This document shows positions 30,511 through 43,047 of a stretch of 64,000 nucleotides of DNA, in pieces. Both the position numbers and the translations under genes were made by a program. Origin of the DNA: Nannobrachium achirus (lineage: Eukaryota > Chordata > Actinopteri > Myctophiformes > Myctophidae); contig OY997652.1 in assembly GCA_963921795.1 (NCBI GenBank), forward strand, positions 60,821,756-60,885,755, in the 5' to 3' direction. The notes beneath the pieces were generated by a model, which was given only the letters and a program-made list of their open reading frames with translations, was not told the origin of the DNA and searched no databases. How positions within the stretch are numbered: the first letter of the stretch is position 1; each line of letters begins with the position of its first letter.

Positions 30511-32153
30511 AAGAGTCAATACAGTATAATGAAATAATTGTATTATACACATATTATGAGGAGCCCTGTGATTTTATTACATTATGAGTTTGTTTTACAT
30601 TATGAGCCATTATTACATTATGAGTTGCTACAAGGCTACGGTTCACACCCGCATCCTGAGGGCCCCAGAGCTGAAGAAGATCCAAGTCCTGGGCACTGGG
30701 GTGTTTGTTACACTGCATAAGCTTTTATTTATGAGAACTATCAAGTGCTATTCTTTTTCATATACATTTTATTCAGATCAAACGGTATCAGTAATAATAA
30801 GGACTGTATAAGTAAGATGTTAACCTTCATCCATTATCCATAATACAAAAGAGAGCAATAAGAATAGTACACAAGGTAGGGTTTTGTGAGCATACAAATA
30901 ATCTATTTTTGAGTTCTTGTACATAAGAGATTAAACACAACAGAATTATCTTACAATAAAAAAAAAGACTCAAATCCAATGTCCTGGCTAAATACAGTAA
31001 AACATAGTCTTCTTTTTTTTTTTTTATCACATATGCTTATTAAATGGGTGTTAATGGCAATAGCTTCATAGGGATTTTAGATCCATCAAATGGTAAATGC
31101 TTTAATCTGCTACTGCTGATATATTTGGGTTTTCATTTACGTTTTATTTCATTTTAATTCTCTTTAGAAGGTAAACTTGTATACCATACTCTTATAACAT
31201 ATTACTGTATCTTAAACCATGAATATGTAGGATAGGCATTCTTGATTTGCTATTGTTGATGTATATGGGTTTGACGCACATGTTCCTTTATTTGCATTTA
31301 CTTCTTTATATGGTGAACCTGTACACCCCTTTAACATATTACTGTATCCTAAACATGCAGGACAGGCACTCTTTGGTTTGTTATTATGCTGATGTATTTG
31401 GGGCTTGTGATTACAGTTTATTTTTATTTGCATTCTCTTTATTTGGTAAATTTGAACACTTTTATAACATTAATGTATTTTAAACCTGCAGGCATGTATT
31501 AGCTTTTTTTTTTTTGCTTCAGCCTATTCCTTTTGATCACCTTAAACAGTGTATGTCTAAGTGTCCCAACACATTATAAAGGTTCTTTCAGATTGAAATT
31601 TGTTGTATGCGAGCTATTAAAGGTTACTTAACATGTTAATTCCATTTTCTACTGTAATCCATAGAAGAGCTTGCATCTTGGGAATGGTCTTATTGTGTCT
31701 AAAATGACATCAACAAGAGCTGTCAATTGGTTGTTGATACAAGTAGGCTACACCTAATTACAGATAGGTTTAGTAACTCTTACTAATGCCTTTAATTATC
31801 AATGTTACTTTATCTTTTTATTTAGCTGGGACATATGGTAGGCTATAGGCTATTAATGTATTAATGAAAATACACTTTGTGTGCATCTACACCAGGGGTC
31901 TTCAACAGGGGGTCCGTGACCCCACAGGGGGAGGCACCAGATCTATGTGTGATAGGACCATTCTTTTAGAATAAATGAACAACCTTCTCATCCCTTTTCT
32001 GAGGAGAACTTTAGCCATAAATAGCAGATCTACAAGCTAAAGGTAAAAATAAGAGTGGACAAAGTACAGAGTAAAGGTAAAATTTACTAAGTAAATGATC
32101 AAGGACATAAGGAGTTAAATGTCTGAAAAATATAAAATAAAATAAACGTCCCA
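30511..32153. other. D2 downstream flank with LINE scrap
   Basis: 30825-30925 is a truncated copy of the LINE fragment at 47430. The rest is A/T-rich and shared with 9640-9920, 11640-12100 and 49460-49800, apart from the stretch 31540-32150, which I do not recognise. No gene seen. Confidence 0.45.
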
Positions 32154-33518
32154 AAAAGCACAGTTTTCAAACTCTAATGGGCGCTGGACAGCAGGCGTCT
32201 CTCCATGTCGGCATTTTTGACCTATGCAGATGTTTTTCGGGGACACCTCTTCCATACCACACTCTCAGCTAAGCATTGCTGCAACTGCTGCAGGCGTCCA
32301 GTGCAGCCAGGCGCTCAAAAAGGCCTCAAAAGGCCCAATCTTCCGACTCTAGTGGGCGGTGGAGCGTTCGGGGAGATCTCCTCTTCCACACCACACTCTC
32401 CACTAAGCGGGAGAGGCAGCATTGCAAGTGCTGCTGGCCGTCCAGTGCGGCCAGGTGCTCAAAACGGCCTCAAAAGGCAAACATTTTCATCTGACCGCGG
32501 CTCTTTCTCTCTTTATAAACCATTCTATGAATTACTGTATGGTAAAGGATAAATGCAGTAACACTGCATTTACCCTGTGTAATTACTGTTATAAGCATTC
32601 ATGAGTGCTCATAATGCATTCATAATACATTATGAACCATGTTACATTATCTGCTTAACATATACTCTTACCAGCTTGTCAACACTATACTATATACTGC
32701 TTTTTATAACAAAGTACAATTAATATCATGCAGAATTCAGTTCAACCTTTTGGTCCACAACAATATTTTCTGCTGTTCATGTGGCCCCATGAACAGCATG
32801 CAGAAAAACCTTTTGATACTGTTTTGAGCACCTGGCCGCACTGGACGGCCTGCAGCAGTAGCAATGCCGCCTCTCCTGCTAAGCGGAGAGTGTGGTGTGG
32901 AAGAGGAGATCTCCCAGAACGCGTGCGTGGGTCCAAAGTGCCGACACAAAGACCCGTCTGCTCTCCAGCGCCCACTAGAGTCTGAAAATGGCGCCTTTTG
33001 AGGCCGATTTGAGCGCCTGGCCGCACTGGACGGCCAGCAGCACTTGCAATGCCGCCTCTCCTGCTAAGCGGAGAGTGTGGTGTGGAAGAGGATATCTCCC
33101 CAAACGCGTGCGTGGGTCCAAAGTGCCGACACAAAGACCCGCCTGCTCTGAAAATGGCACCTTCTGAAGCATTTTTGAGTGCCTTGCTGCACTGGACGGC
33201 CTGCAGCAGTAGCAATGCCGCCTCTCCTGCTAAGCGGAGAGTGTGGTGTGACAGAGGAGGTCTCCCTGAACGCGTGCATGGGTCAAAAGTGCCGACACGA
33301 AGAGCCGCCTGCCGTCCAGCACCCACTAGATTCAGAAAATGGCGCCTTGCTAGGCCTTTTTGAGCACCTGGCTGCACTGGACGGCCTGCAGTAGTAGGGT
33401 GGTGTGACAGAGGAGGACTCCCTGAACGCGTGCATGAGTCCAAAGTGCCGACATGAAGAGTTGTCTCCTGTCCAGTGTCCAATTTGTAAAGGCTATGCAC
33501 TCTATTGAACATCATTTA
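32154..33518. mobile_element. Large foldback element (interval 2)
   Basis: Subrepeats of about 175-190 bp run forward at 32154-32480 and inverted at 32815-33518. Landmarks GCCTCTCCTGCTAAGCGGAG and GAACGCGTGCGTGGGTCC recur about every 180 bp in the right arm. The 335-bp spacer is unrelated. The right terminus reads CCAGTGTCCAATTTGTAAAG. The 257-codon minus-strand frame at 32742-33515 simply follows the subrepeats and is not a gene. Confidence 0.7.
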
Positions 33519-33991
33519 TCCATTTATATAATTTTGTTATTAAAACTTTTTTATTTTACCCAAAAACATAATTATCATTGTGTATGTTCGAATAAATGCT
33601 TATGTTTTGAATGTGCATATCATGGGAAAATGTATCGTTTTTCAAAAATGTTCAATTGGCTGAGGGGTACTCTTATTCTGAAGAGATATCCTTATATTCG
33701 CCAGTTTCACAGAAGCGAGAGACCTGCAGCCATACCCGCCTCTCTTCAAGAGCTGCGTGAACTGAGCAAATATAGAACTTCCGGTGTTAGAGATTGAAAA
33801 CATATAGGACTTCCGGTTTGATTTATTTGCCTTCAAAATAAAAAGAACGTAATTAATGCCATTGAAAAACGTTTAATTTGCAGATTATATGCTCATTCAA
33901 AATATAAATTAGACATTTGAACAAAGTCATATAAAAAAAATATGTTTGTGTAAAAAAAAAAGTTTAAACAAAAAATATATCTAAATAGATA

Positions 33992-34668
33992 AATGCTGTT
34001 CACTGGAGTGCATAGCCTTTACAAATTGGACACTGGAGAACAGACAGCTTTTCGTGTCAGAACCTTTGAGACACACGTTCGGGGAGGCGAGTTTAGAAAC
34101 TCTAGGCTTGCAAAGGGAAGGAGCGCTCGTTTTCAGTTATTGTCCACGACATTGCAAGCGGCGCGAAGGCCAGCGGACCTTGGTCCTGCTCTTCGCCCCC
34201 GAGCGCCGCAGGCGCGAGTGGCTGCGAAGAGCGGGCCAGGGCCGCCGCGCGAGTTACGAAGCCGTGGTGAATGCAATCGTTCTATTTATGCCCAGGCCGT
34301 AAGGCCTGGGCAAGCGCACGATAAACGCAATGATAATTGGGTTTTGGTGCACCTCGCGCGGTCCAAGTGACTACAACGGAGCGCTCCCAACCTCCGGTTC
34401 AGCCAATCACAAGCTTCAAAAATGAGTGCGGGGCGTGGTTTCCCTTTGCAAGCCTAGAGTTTCTAAACTCGCTTCGGGGAGACCTCGTCTACCACACCAC
34501 ACTGAGGCGGCATTGCAAAATTAGCCGCCTCTCCCGCTTAGCAGAGGGTGTGGTGTGGTAGAGGAGGTCTCTGTGAACGCTTTGTGTCAAAAGTGCCGAC
34601 ACGAAGAGCTCTCTGTTTTCCAGTGTCCAATTTGTAAATGCTATGCACTCCATTGAAGAGCATTTATC
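33992..34668. mobile_element. Short foldback element split by a MULE-type MITE
   Basis: The left terminus (CACTGGAGTGCATAGCC...TTACAAATTGGACACTGG) and right terminus (CCAGTGTCCAATTTGTAAAT...) are inverted. Each arm holds one subrepeat. The element at 34087-34472 lies inside the left arm, so this foldback was there first. Confidence 0.7.
34087..34472. mobile_element. Mutator-type MITE with 9-bp target duplication (interval 2)
   Basis: TTCGGGGAG flanks both ends (34078-34086, 34473-34481). The ends are inverted: GCGAGTTTAGAAACTC and TAGGCTTGCAAAGGGA on the left, with exact complements on the right (about 32 bp). The interior shares the GGTCCGCTGGCC and GCCTGGGCAAGCG segments, in opposite orientation, with 13915-14258. 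The sharp duplication and perfect termini indicate a recent insertion. Confidence 0.85.
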
Positions 34669-34814
34669 TATTTGTATATTTCTTTATTTTTACACAGACA
34701 TAATTTTCGTTGTATAGCTTCAATTTGCTTAATCTAATAGGCTATGTTTAATTTGTATATGATAAATCATATACAAATTAATCGTTTTTCAATGGCGTTA
34801 GGGGTACCGTTATT

Positions 34815-34935
34815 CTGAAGAGATCAATAGCGGAAGTCTTATATTGCTGGCACTAAATTTGCTCACCGAACATAGCCCGAATAGAGCAGGGTGAACGAAC
34901 AGCGTGTATCAAAACATGATACAGTAAAGGTCAGT
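34815..34935 (+). promoter_or_regulatory. Candidate promoter and non-coding first exon (copy 2)
   Basis: Homologous to 15488-15600, with AGCGGAAGTC, the conserved GAACATAGCCCGAA...GGTGAACGAACAGCG block and donor ACAGTAAAG|GTCAGT (34930). Motif and conservation evidence only. It is about 0.6 kb from A' (35546). Confidence 0.25.
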
Positions 34936-35545
34936 GTTATAGGCTACGTTTGCGCTGCACAAGCCTTTGTGTAACTGGCGTTGGACAGTAAAGAGTGACA
35001 TGCTGTCTGGTTGTGAAAACGGGAGAAATCCATGACATTTTAAGTTTGTTTGTGCGGGCTAATGCTAAGCTATGGAACCTAGAATTATATATATTTGAAC
35101 CTTAATTGATTGATTTAAGACTTTATTAGAAGTTTGCATAGGAAAGGGTTCAGCTTCATGACGGTACAGTTCACTGGTACAAGGTCAACCAAAAGGAGAT
35201 CCTAGAAAACACTTGGCATATTTGCACAGGAAACCATCTAAGTAGGCTATCTCAAATAACATTGAATGACGTATACAGTACTATGCAGTAGATATAGTCA
35301 GAAAAAAGAAAACTGTGCAAAATAGGCCTACAGTAAAGAAGGGTCAGTGGGAAGGTAAAACTGGGCTAGGTTTATTTTTTACCAGTTACAAGTGGTTTTT
35401 CAGGACGATTTTAAATTAATTGATATTAAAGACTATAATAAGAAGACAAATATACTGTTATTGTTGAAGTTGAGTTTAAGTGTTATTTTTCTTCACACAT
35501 CCTGATGATAAACTCTGGTATTCTATTCTATTAGTTTCATTCCAG

Positions 35546-35605
35546 AGTCTGTGGAGTCCAGACTGCAAGTGAAACAAGAGGAACCTGAACACCAGCCAGA
35601 GCTCA
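35546..35605 (+). CDS. A-like exon A' (interval 2), possible alternative exon
   Basis: The 60-bp, phase 1-1 exon lies between TTCATTCCAG and CTCA|GTAAGT. It encodes SVESRLQVKQEEPEHQPELS, a shortened relative of exon A that keeps the acidic QEEPE block (VKQE also fits the SUMO consensus). In frame, so it could be included ahead of or instead of A4 at 40893. No transcript evidence. The interval 1 homologue is broken and interval 3 has lost it. Confidence 0.4.
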
Positions 35606-35689
35606 GTAAGTTTTTTTTTTGTTTTTACTCAGGGCACCCCTGTAAATAACTTTTTCATCCAGAGTTGGAGCTGAAGTATTCTGTAAATT

Positions 35690-36188
35690 GTTTTATTTTA
35701 TTTATTAGCTCACGTCGTTACATGACGCAAATATGCACATCTTTCTTTTCACAACACCAGACCAGAGGCAGCTCCACAAATCATGTTCAGTCCAGATTTA
35801 ACTCTAAAAAGGCTCTAATTCGTTCTCCTGCAGTCTGCTATAGCACCAACATGTGGAACGCCCTACCGCATGCCTTAAATGAGAGCAAATCCCTAGACTC
35901 TTTCAACATAGGTCTGAAAGGTCACCTACAGAAGGCTGCTTCTCGAACCTTGCAATAGACTATAAGCCCATACCTATACCTCCCCTTTTCCATGTTGTTA
36001 CTGATAATTTACCTACTGTCTTCTATCCATCTGTCTTTCAATGTTATATGAGATGCATAAGTGGTTCCTGTATAAATAAGCTGAAACTCTTACTAGGATC
36101 TCCTTTAAGTTGACCTTGTACCAGTGATTTGTCATGAAACTGTACCTTTTCTATAAAAAACTTCTAATGCATTCTTCAATCAATCGTT
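35690..36188 (+). mobile_element. CR1/Rex1-like LINE fragment with 3' end
   Basis: The frame 35665-35958 contains HQTRGSSTNHVQSRFNSKKA and NMWNALPHALNESKSLDSFN. The 3' UTR runs to CTTCTAATGCATTCTTCAATCAATC, the same tail as the minus-strand element at 37036. 5'-truncated and inactive. Confidence 0.65.
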
Positions 36189-37035
36189 TAACCACTTGAA
36201 CAGCTCCATCCCTATTCTGCAGGGAAGGTTCACCAAAAGTAGCTGATCTACAAGCTCACAACACGTCTCAACGAGACACGTTATGAGCTTTGTAGATCTG
36301 CTATTGTTTTGGTGAAGAGAGTTTGCTGTAGATGGAAAAATAAATCAAGTGCAGTGCAAATCAGGTCTGTTTTACAGCATAGTGAAGTGATAGTGATGAA
36401 TTCCAAATGTTATCAAATTGTTCTGCTGCACCCCTGGACGGGCATCTCGGCACCCACTTTGGGAAATCCTGGTTCATACATTACAGCTGCTAAACTGTGC
36501 TATAAACATTCTTTGTCCCTGTAGCAATGTGTTTATGGAGGAATACCTGAGACACGAGGGCATGAAGGCAATTCATAGACTGTAAAAAAAATATGGACAG
36601 TGTTAAGCCATTGGTTTCTATGCTGCGAAAATTAAGCTTTTTTTGTCCCCTTGTCAATGTAGAAATCAACGTTCACTGGTAGAAATGGTACCATCTCGAA
36701 TGCTATTGGCTGCCAACGGTTACGTGCAACCGCAGGGATACTTGGGAGAATGTGGTGTTGAGCTTCCCAAATAACGCACACAAAGAAGAACCATCACAAG
36801 CCTATGATCACAAGCCCCTCCTACAGCATACCCTGCTTTAACAAATATAACAGAAATTGGACCATATTTTCACAAAACGCATATCACAGTGATTGAAACA
36901 AGGCTTTAAACTAGTGACAGGAACCATGATGTACCTATGAAAATGTTTATTAAGGTAATTTCGGGGGGAATAGAATGGAACCAATGGAGAACATGTTGCT
37001 TCTGGTACCAGAACAGCGCAACTAACGGCCAATCA
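36189..37035. other. Intergenic with short palindrome, no gene seen
   Basis: GATCTACAAGCTCACAACAC and its complement lie around 36243-36302, a motif that recurs at 61555-61625. The rest is unremarkable. Confidence 0.45.
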
Positions 37036-39760
37036 TTGATTGATTGATTGATTGATTGAAGAATTTATTAGAAGTTTGCAATAGAAAAAAGTACAGTTTC
37101 AAGACAGTACAAATCACTGGTACAAGGTCAACTAAAAGGAGATCCTAGAAAGCCGAGGCTTATTTCCACAGGAACCACACTTTAAGTATCTCATATAACA
37201 TTGAAAGACGGACGGATAGAACATAGTACTTTATCTAGGATAATATCAGTTTCAAAAGCATAACATCAAATACAAAGGCAGAAAAAAGAATAATAAAAAA
37301 AGGGGGGGGGGGGGGGCATGGGGGCTTAGTCTATTTACAAGTCACGGGTAGCAGCTGTCTGAAGGTGACTTTTCATACCAATTTTGAAGGAGGCTAGGGA
37401 TTTGCTCTCCTTTAGGGCTTGAGGAAGGGCGTTCCAAATGTTGATGGTGTAGCAGGAGAACGAGTTAGAGCCTTGTTTAGTGTTAAATCTACGTTGATGA
37501 TGATTAGTGGAGCTGCCTCTGGTGTTGTGGTCGTGAACATCCTTGACCTTTAAGAAGTAGTTTGGCAGGTACATGGGAATCTTGGAGGTGTAGTGTATCT
37601 TGTACACCAAGCCCATTGCAAGATGCTGTACTCTGTCAGCTACTTTGAGCCATCCCACGCTTTCGTGGTGATGATCGGTAAGGTGGGTCAGAGGTGGGAG
37701 ACCAAGCACAACCCTAATTAATTTGTTTTGGGCTGTTTGAAGCTTTAACTTTAAGGCGGCTGGGGCGTCGCGATACCAGACAAGGACTCCGTAATCAATG
37801 AGGGGCCCAATAAGAGCTCCTCCTAGTGTCTTTCAGGATTTAGTATTGATCAGCGGGGCAACCCTTTGCAAGAAGCAAATTCGTTGGTTGACTTTATTGA
37901 TTACCTTGGTGGTCATTTTTGCACTGGATAGGTTAGCCTCCAGGATGCAACCCAGGTAGCAGATGTAGTTTTTTCTTTCTATCACAGTGTCACCTACTTT
38001 AATTGTGAAGTTCTCAACTAGGCTAAGTTTCTGACTAGATCCAAAGAGGATACATTCAGTTTTGCCTAGGTGAATTGAGAGTCTGTTGTCATTGAGCCAG
38101 GTGCAGATCTTGTTAAGTTCACAGTTAAGGGCCTTTTCGACCTGCAATAAGTCTCTGCCGGAGACTAGGAGAGCCGAGTCATCCGCGAACAGAAACAGAT
38201 TGCAGTCACAAGCAGATGACATGTCGTTTACGTATATTAAGAACAACAGTGGTCCTAGTATACTCCCTTGAGGTACTCCACAGTTTACTGGGAGGGGGGG
38301 GGGACAGGGTTCCGTTGACTTCCACCATCTGTTCCCTCCCCACCAAGTAAGAGTGCATCCATCTCACTGCTGTGCTATCAAGACCAATAGCTTTGAGTTT
38401 TTCAATCAGAATAGAATGATCGACGGTGTCAAATGCCTTCTGGAGGTCCAGCATGACCATGCCGCAATATTTGCCATCGTGAATTTCACGTTTGATGTAA
38501 TCATTCAAATAGATGAGGCATGTATCTGTGGAATGGGACTCTCTGAAGCCAGACTGGAACTCGTAGATCAGTTTATTCTCTTCAAGATATTTAGCCACCT
38601 GTTCATAGACAATTTTTTCCATTACCTTAGAGATGGAACTAAGGATTGAGATTGGCCTGTAGTTGCCAGGGTCAAGTTTACTGCCTTTTTTGTGCAGGGG
38701 GGTTACCTTAGCTAATTTGAAGTCCTGGGGGACATAACCCTGCTTGATAGATAGATTAATAATATGGGTAATGATTGGGGCAATGGTGGCAGCTGAGTCT
38801 ATGAGAAATTTGGGGGCGATTTTATCATGGCCAGCGGCCTTGAATTGAGGTAGGGTGCGAAGTTTTTTAAACACTTCATCAGTTGTCACCGTGGTAAGTT
38901 TAAAATTGTCTTTGCATACCCCAAGGTTCCTGTAGAATTTCAAGATGTGCCTAACACCAAACAGCCCAGATGGAGCGGGCAGTTTATTGACCAGATTTTT
39001 GGCCATGGAGGTGAAATAGATGTTGAGATTTTTGGCTACATCGAGACTGTCAGTGAGGAGGGTTAAGGGAGTTTGGATGGATATGTTGCTGGCTATGGAT
39101 CTAAGTTTAGCACCACAGCCTAGCTGGGTTTTAAATAGCTTCCATAGGTCTCGTGGTTTGTGGATGTTTTCCTCAACTTTCTCATCCAAGTAGTGTTTTT
39201 TGGCAGAAAGGATTAAGGAGGTTGTCCGATTTCTCAGTTTATTAGCCTCTAAACTGACTATTTCTAATTTGGCTTCAAGGTGTTTATTGGGGCCTTTTTT
39301 GAGTTTGTGATTATATTTGCGTTTCTCAGAGTATTTTTTGTCTCTGAGTTTCATTGATTCACAGATTTCCGAATTCCACCATGGCTGTGAGCGGGCTTTA
39401 ACCCTGACCCTACGCAAAGGAGCCACTTCGTCTAGGGTAGTGTTGAAAATGGATTTAAAGCCCAGCCAGGCTTCATCGACCTGAGTGCTAGCTAGTACTG
39501 GGGACCAGTCAGATTTCTCCAGTTTGTGATTAAAGGCTTCGCTAGAGTAGGTTTTGAGGTTTCTAGCTTCAACTGTTTTGTGGCCGTCAGCTTTGGACTT
39601 ATGTATTTTACGGGTGCAGTAAATTATATCATGGTCGCTTAGGCCACCACATTCAATAGTCCCACTCGCGGAGACTTTAGATTTGTCTGTGGTTACAATG
39701 AGATCTATGGTGGTTTGAGAGTTATCTGTAACCCTAGTTGGCTTGGGAACCATTAGTTCC
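37036..39760 (-). mobile_element. CR1/Rex1-like LINE, nearly whole RT, 5'-truncated
   Basis: Read on the minus strand: the end of an AP-endonuclease domain (TTIDLIVTTDKS...GLSDHDIIYC), a linker, the RT core (YRPISILSSISKVMEKIVYE, FQSGFRESHSTDTCLIYLND, AFDTVDHSILIEKL), then GVPQGSILGPLLF, catalytic LFADDSALL, and the C-terminus NIWNALPQALKESKSLASFK. There are two lesions: a frame change in the C/G homopolymer at about 38291-38303 and a TGA at 37833-37835. The 3' UTR ends in (CAAT)n at 37036-37060. Most of the endonuclease is missing. It is the likely source family of the LINE scraps elsewhere in the window. I cannot be sure which Jockey-superfamily clade it belongs to. Confidence 0.8.
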
Positions 39761-39821
39761 GTGTTGCTTCATTTTAAATCCTGACACCTGCCCCCCCTGA
39801 GGCAATTACTATAGAGAGCTA

Positions 39822-40165
39822 TTTAACACTCACAGATATAAAAAGCTAGACCTCCTCCGCCGCTGCAGTTCATTGGGGTGACAATGAACAAATAGGACTG
39901 GCGGAAGTGCGTAACTGTTGAACTGCGGAAGGCACTCTGCCCCCTCCAATGGGAAAGAGGGAGTCCTGCCAGTCCTGCATCTGATTGGCCTACCGAGCTT
40001 CCCATTCTGTGAGGCACAAGGAAGCGTCCTTCAGAATTCCCAAGAGCCCCGCCTCAGAATTCCGGAGGCTTGCATAGAGTTATTGGGAGGCTTGCCAGTC
40101 CTCTTTGACCAACACCCCACACCGGAGTAGGTATCTAGCGTTTTATATCTGTGTTTAACACTTAC
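39822..40165. mobile_element. Probable MITE next to LINE
   Basis: Inverted ends CACAGATATAAAAAGCTAGA (39831) and TCTAGCGTTTTATATCTGTG (about 40134-40153) enclose a GC-richer interior. The ends match with one indel. No target duplication identified. Confidence 0.4.
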
Positions 40166-40892
40166 TACTGATCTGACGCCCAAATGACCTTTCCTCTGGT
40201 GCCATCTTTTGGCCAAACTCTCCACTTGCACACAGGGTGTCTCAAAAATGTAATTTATGCGATTATGGCATAAATGATCTGAACTACTTTTGGTTGATAT
40301 GACTATTTACTCCTTGAAACCAATATGTTTGACAAACAGATGCATTGGTTTTAACCTTTTTCTTCAGAACTAAATATCTCACAGCTGAGATTGAGTTTAG
40401 TTTTTAGGATTTTAGTAAGTGAAAGTGCAAAACATATATATTTTCAGCCAGGTCAAAAAAGGCTGGCTGTATGAGATCGATTACGATATTTTATCCACAC
40501 GTGTTAGTTTGAGGATATGTTTTGGATCACAGCCTGGTGTTTGAACTACACTTACGCAACGTAATGTTTACTTGCAAAATGTTTTACATAATTTCTAAAA
40601 CTAATGACGTCAAATGAACGAGTCAAACGACCAACTTCTGTAATCCAGAAGTTGGTCTTTTACTAAGTCTATACAGCCTTATAGTAATATATACTTGGTA
40701 GAAGGGTAGGGGGTGTATATTTTGGTGGGGTTGGATGGACGTATAAGAAAGTATGGCTGCAGAAACATTAAAAGCAGATGGGCTACTTTCACCTCATTCA
40801 CTTTAGTTTAGATCATCATTTGCTTATTCTTATTAACACCACTTGTGTGAAGTTATTAAAAGTCCAATTTCAATTCCCTCTGTTCATTTCAG
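40166..40892. other. Upstream flank of A4
   Basis: From about 40540 it matches 17890-18819 of interval 1 without the L2 fragment. The empty site is near 40682. No gene seen in 40166-40540. Confidence 0.5.
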
Positions 40893-40994
40893 ACCAGTGT
40901 GTGGAGTCCAGACTGCAGGTGAAGATGAACTCTCCAGACTTTGCCAGGGACATTTCTATTAAACAGGAAGAACCTGAAGACCACCAAGACTTCA
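40893..40994 (+). CDS. Zinc-finger gene 5, exon A4
   Basis: The 102-bp phase 1-1 exon encodes QCVESRLQVKMNSPDFARD and ISIKQEEPEDHQDFS. The intron to B3 is 1,846 bp, the shortest of the three A-B introns because it lacks the L2. Donor CTTCA|GTAAGT. Confidence 0.75.
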
Positions 40995-41489
40995 GTAAGT
41001 TGAACCACTTGAACCCTAGCATCCCTATGCAGGGGGGACATCGTGTCACAAGCTCACAACGTGTCAAAATGTATGTTTTAATATTGTTTTATAATTTCAT
41101 GATTGAAATTGAATTATTTCTGTGTTGACAGTATATCTATTTCGTTAAAAATCATCCTAAAACGTTAAAGCCAGATTTGTCATAACTTAATAACCGTAAT
41201 AACCTGTAACTAGTAACTTTACATGTTTAGTCATTCTAAAGTTGCGTTCCCACAGAAAATAAAATAGTAGTTCTGTCATTGCAAAGACGCGACTCGGCGT
41301 GGCGTTGCATCAAGTGGTACAAATGAGGCGAAGGAAGCGTTTCGTCGCTTCGGTACTCTTCACTCTAACTGAAAAATGGCAACAGAGGCAATGTTCGCTT
41401 CTCCATCACTTCAGCCTTTGCACATTAAAGTTGTTGTGTAAGGAATTATCTATATAAACTCAGCACAAAAAGAAAGGAAACTTGACTTC

Positions 41490-42120
41490 GGTCCATATCA
41501 ATTTGTATTGCGTTTCATATCATTTTTATCGTTGATTCATCACCTTTACAACAAGGTACAGATTGTAAGCATCGGGCCATTCGTGGAATGAGCACCACAG
41601 CTAAACGTGTGGGTAGTGGGTAACGTGTCGGTCCATTATATCCCCCGTTTAATTATTCCAAATGGTTGATTTGTCACCTTTACAACGTGGTACAGCTTGT
41701 AAGGATCTGGCATTTGTGGAATGAGCAACACAGCCAAACGTGTGGGTAGCGCCCCTCCAAAAATTGTCAAAATGGCCTGGCAGACCTGCAATACTGTTCT
41801 TTTGGTGTTCACCTTTGTTGCTTGGTTCATTGATTGATTGCACTCTCTCACAGTATTAAAGGGGAAAAACACATATTGGCCATTTTTACACGCTCAGTGT
41901 CAGGGAAGCCCAAAACGAGAGTAAATGCCATCAGAACAGTATTGCTAGCCTTTTTGGCAAAACTTTGGTCGGCGCTACCCACACGTTCTGCTGTGTAGCT
42001 CATGTCTCGAAAGCCCAATGCTTACAAGCTGTACCTTGTTGTAAAGGTGACGAATCAACGATACAAATTACATAAAACACAATACAATTTGGTATTATTA
42101 TAGGGGAGATATAATTGACC
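41490..42120. mobile_element. TIR element with ~110-bp arms, uninterrupted copy
   Basis: The left arm begins GGTCCATATCAATTTGTATT and the right arm ends GGGGAGATATAATTGACC. TCATCACCTTTACAACAAGG and its complement sit within the arms. It is the undisturbed homologue of 19438-22885 and shows the empty sites for both nested insertions there. Confidence 0.65.
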
Positions 42121-42840
42121 AAACTCAACTCAACTCAAAGCGTTAATGTTTTCCAAATGTGTGTGTCCGTGTCATGTCTGTGTTGTGCATGCATATGCAT
42201 CGCAGATTCGCATGCGTGCGGCGCTAGTCAGGGCCGCGGACTACTGTTTGAGAAACACTGCTGGACTTGTCTGATGCTTGTGTCATAGCAGTGCGTGCTG
42301 ACTGGATGTGTTTTGTTTACCTCGATCCTGCCTTTGCATGCATGCTTGACACGAAAGCTCGCTTGTTAATGGCAGTGTCGCCTCGTGTGATTTTGTCAAG
42401 ATTGACAATAAAACACAACACAAAATACACTACTCGTCGTTAATGCGACACACCCGTGGATACGGTCGGGGAGGGAGAGTGAGGCAGACAAAAGCTCCAC
42501 ATTTGATACACTAGCCTGGGGTGCCAGCCAGAGCGCTCCCACTACGTTCCATGGACTTTGTCACTCCGCTTCTAGTCTCTAGAGAACAGACTCCATGCTA
42601 ACGCAAGGGAGAGCAATTGTTTATTATAATAATTTTTAGGGCTTTGATGCAAGTTCTGATGGGTGCAGCTGCATGAGTTGTGTTGCTTCAAGTAATGTGC
42701 CGTTGTGCTCTCCTCTCAGCTGCTGCTTAGCGGAAAAAAAGCCTTGGCGCGTCGATTCGCAAATAATGCGTTGATTAACATCCCTAGTATTTACACTCAG
42801 GAATCCAGAGTTGACTGTCATGTTGTTTTTATGCTCCTAG

Positions 42841-43047
42841 ATATCCTGATTGTGCCTCCACACATTAAAGAAGAACAGCTACTTCAAGAACCAGAGGAGC
42901 CTGATGGGTCAATGTTGACATTACTAGCAGTGAAAGGTGAAGTCGATGTCAAAGACATCTCTTCACACTGTGCTGAAGTTGAAGTTAAACTTGAATCTGA
43001 CACTGAATTCACTGATGACAGTAATCATTGCGAGGAGACCTGTGGAG
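42841..43047 (+). CDS. Zinc-finger gene 5, exon B3
   Basis: The 207-bp phase 1-1 exon is two codons shorter than the others (EEQLLQEPEEP in place of EEQEELLQEPEEP). AVKGEVDVK has lost the VKSE pattern to VKGE, which still fits psi-K-x-E. It joins to C3 in frame. Confidence 0.82.

Noticed and set aside
32742-33515. 257-codon minus-strand open frame
   Set aside because: Its repeats match the 180-bp foldback subrepeats; no domain and no conservation in other copies.
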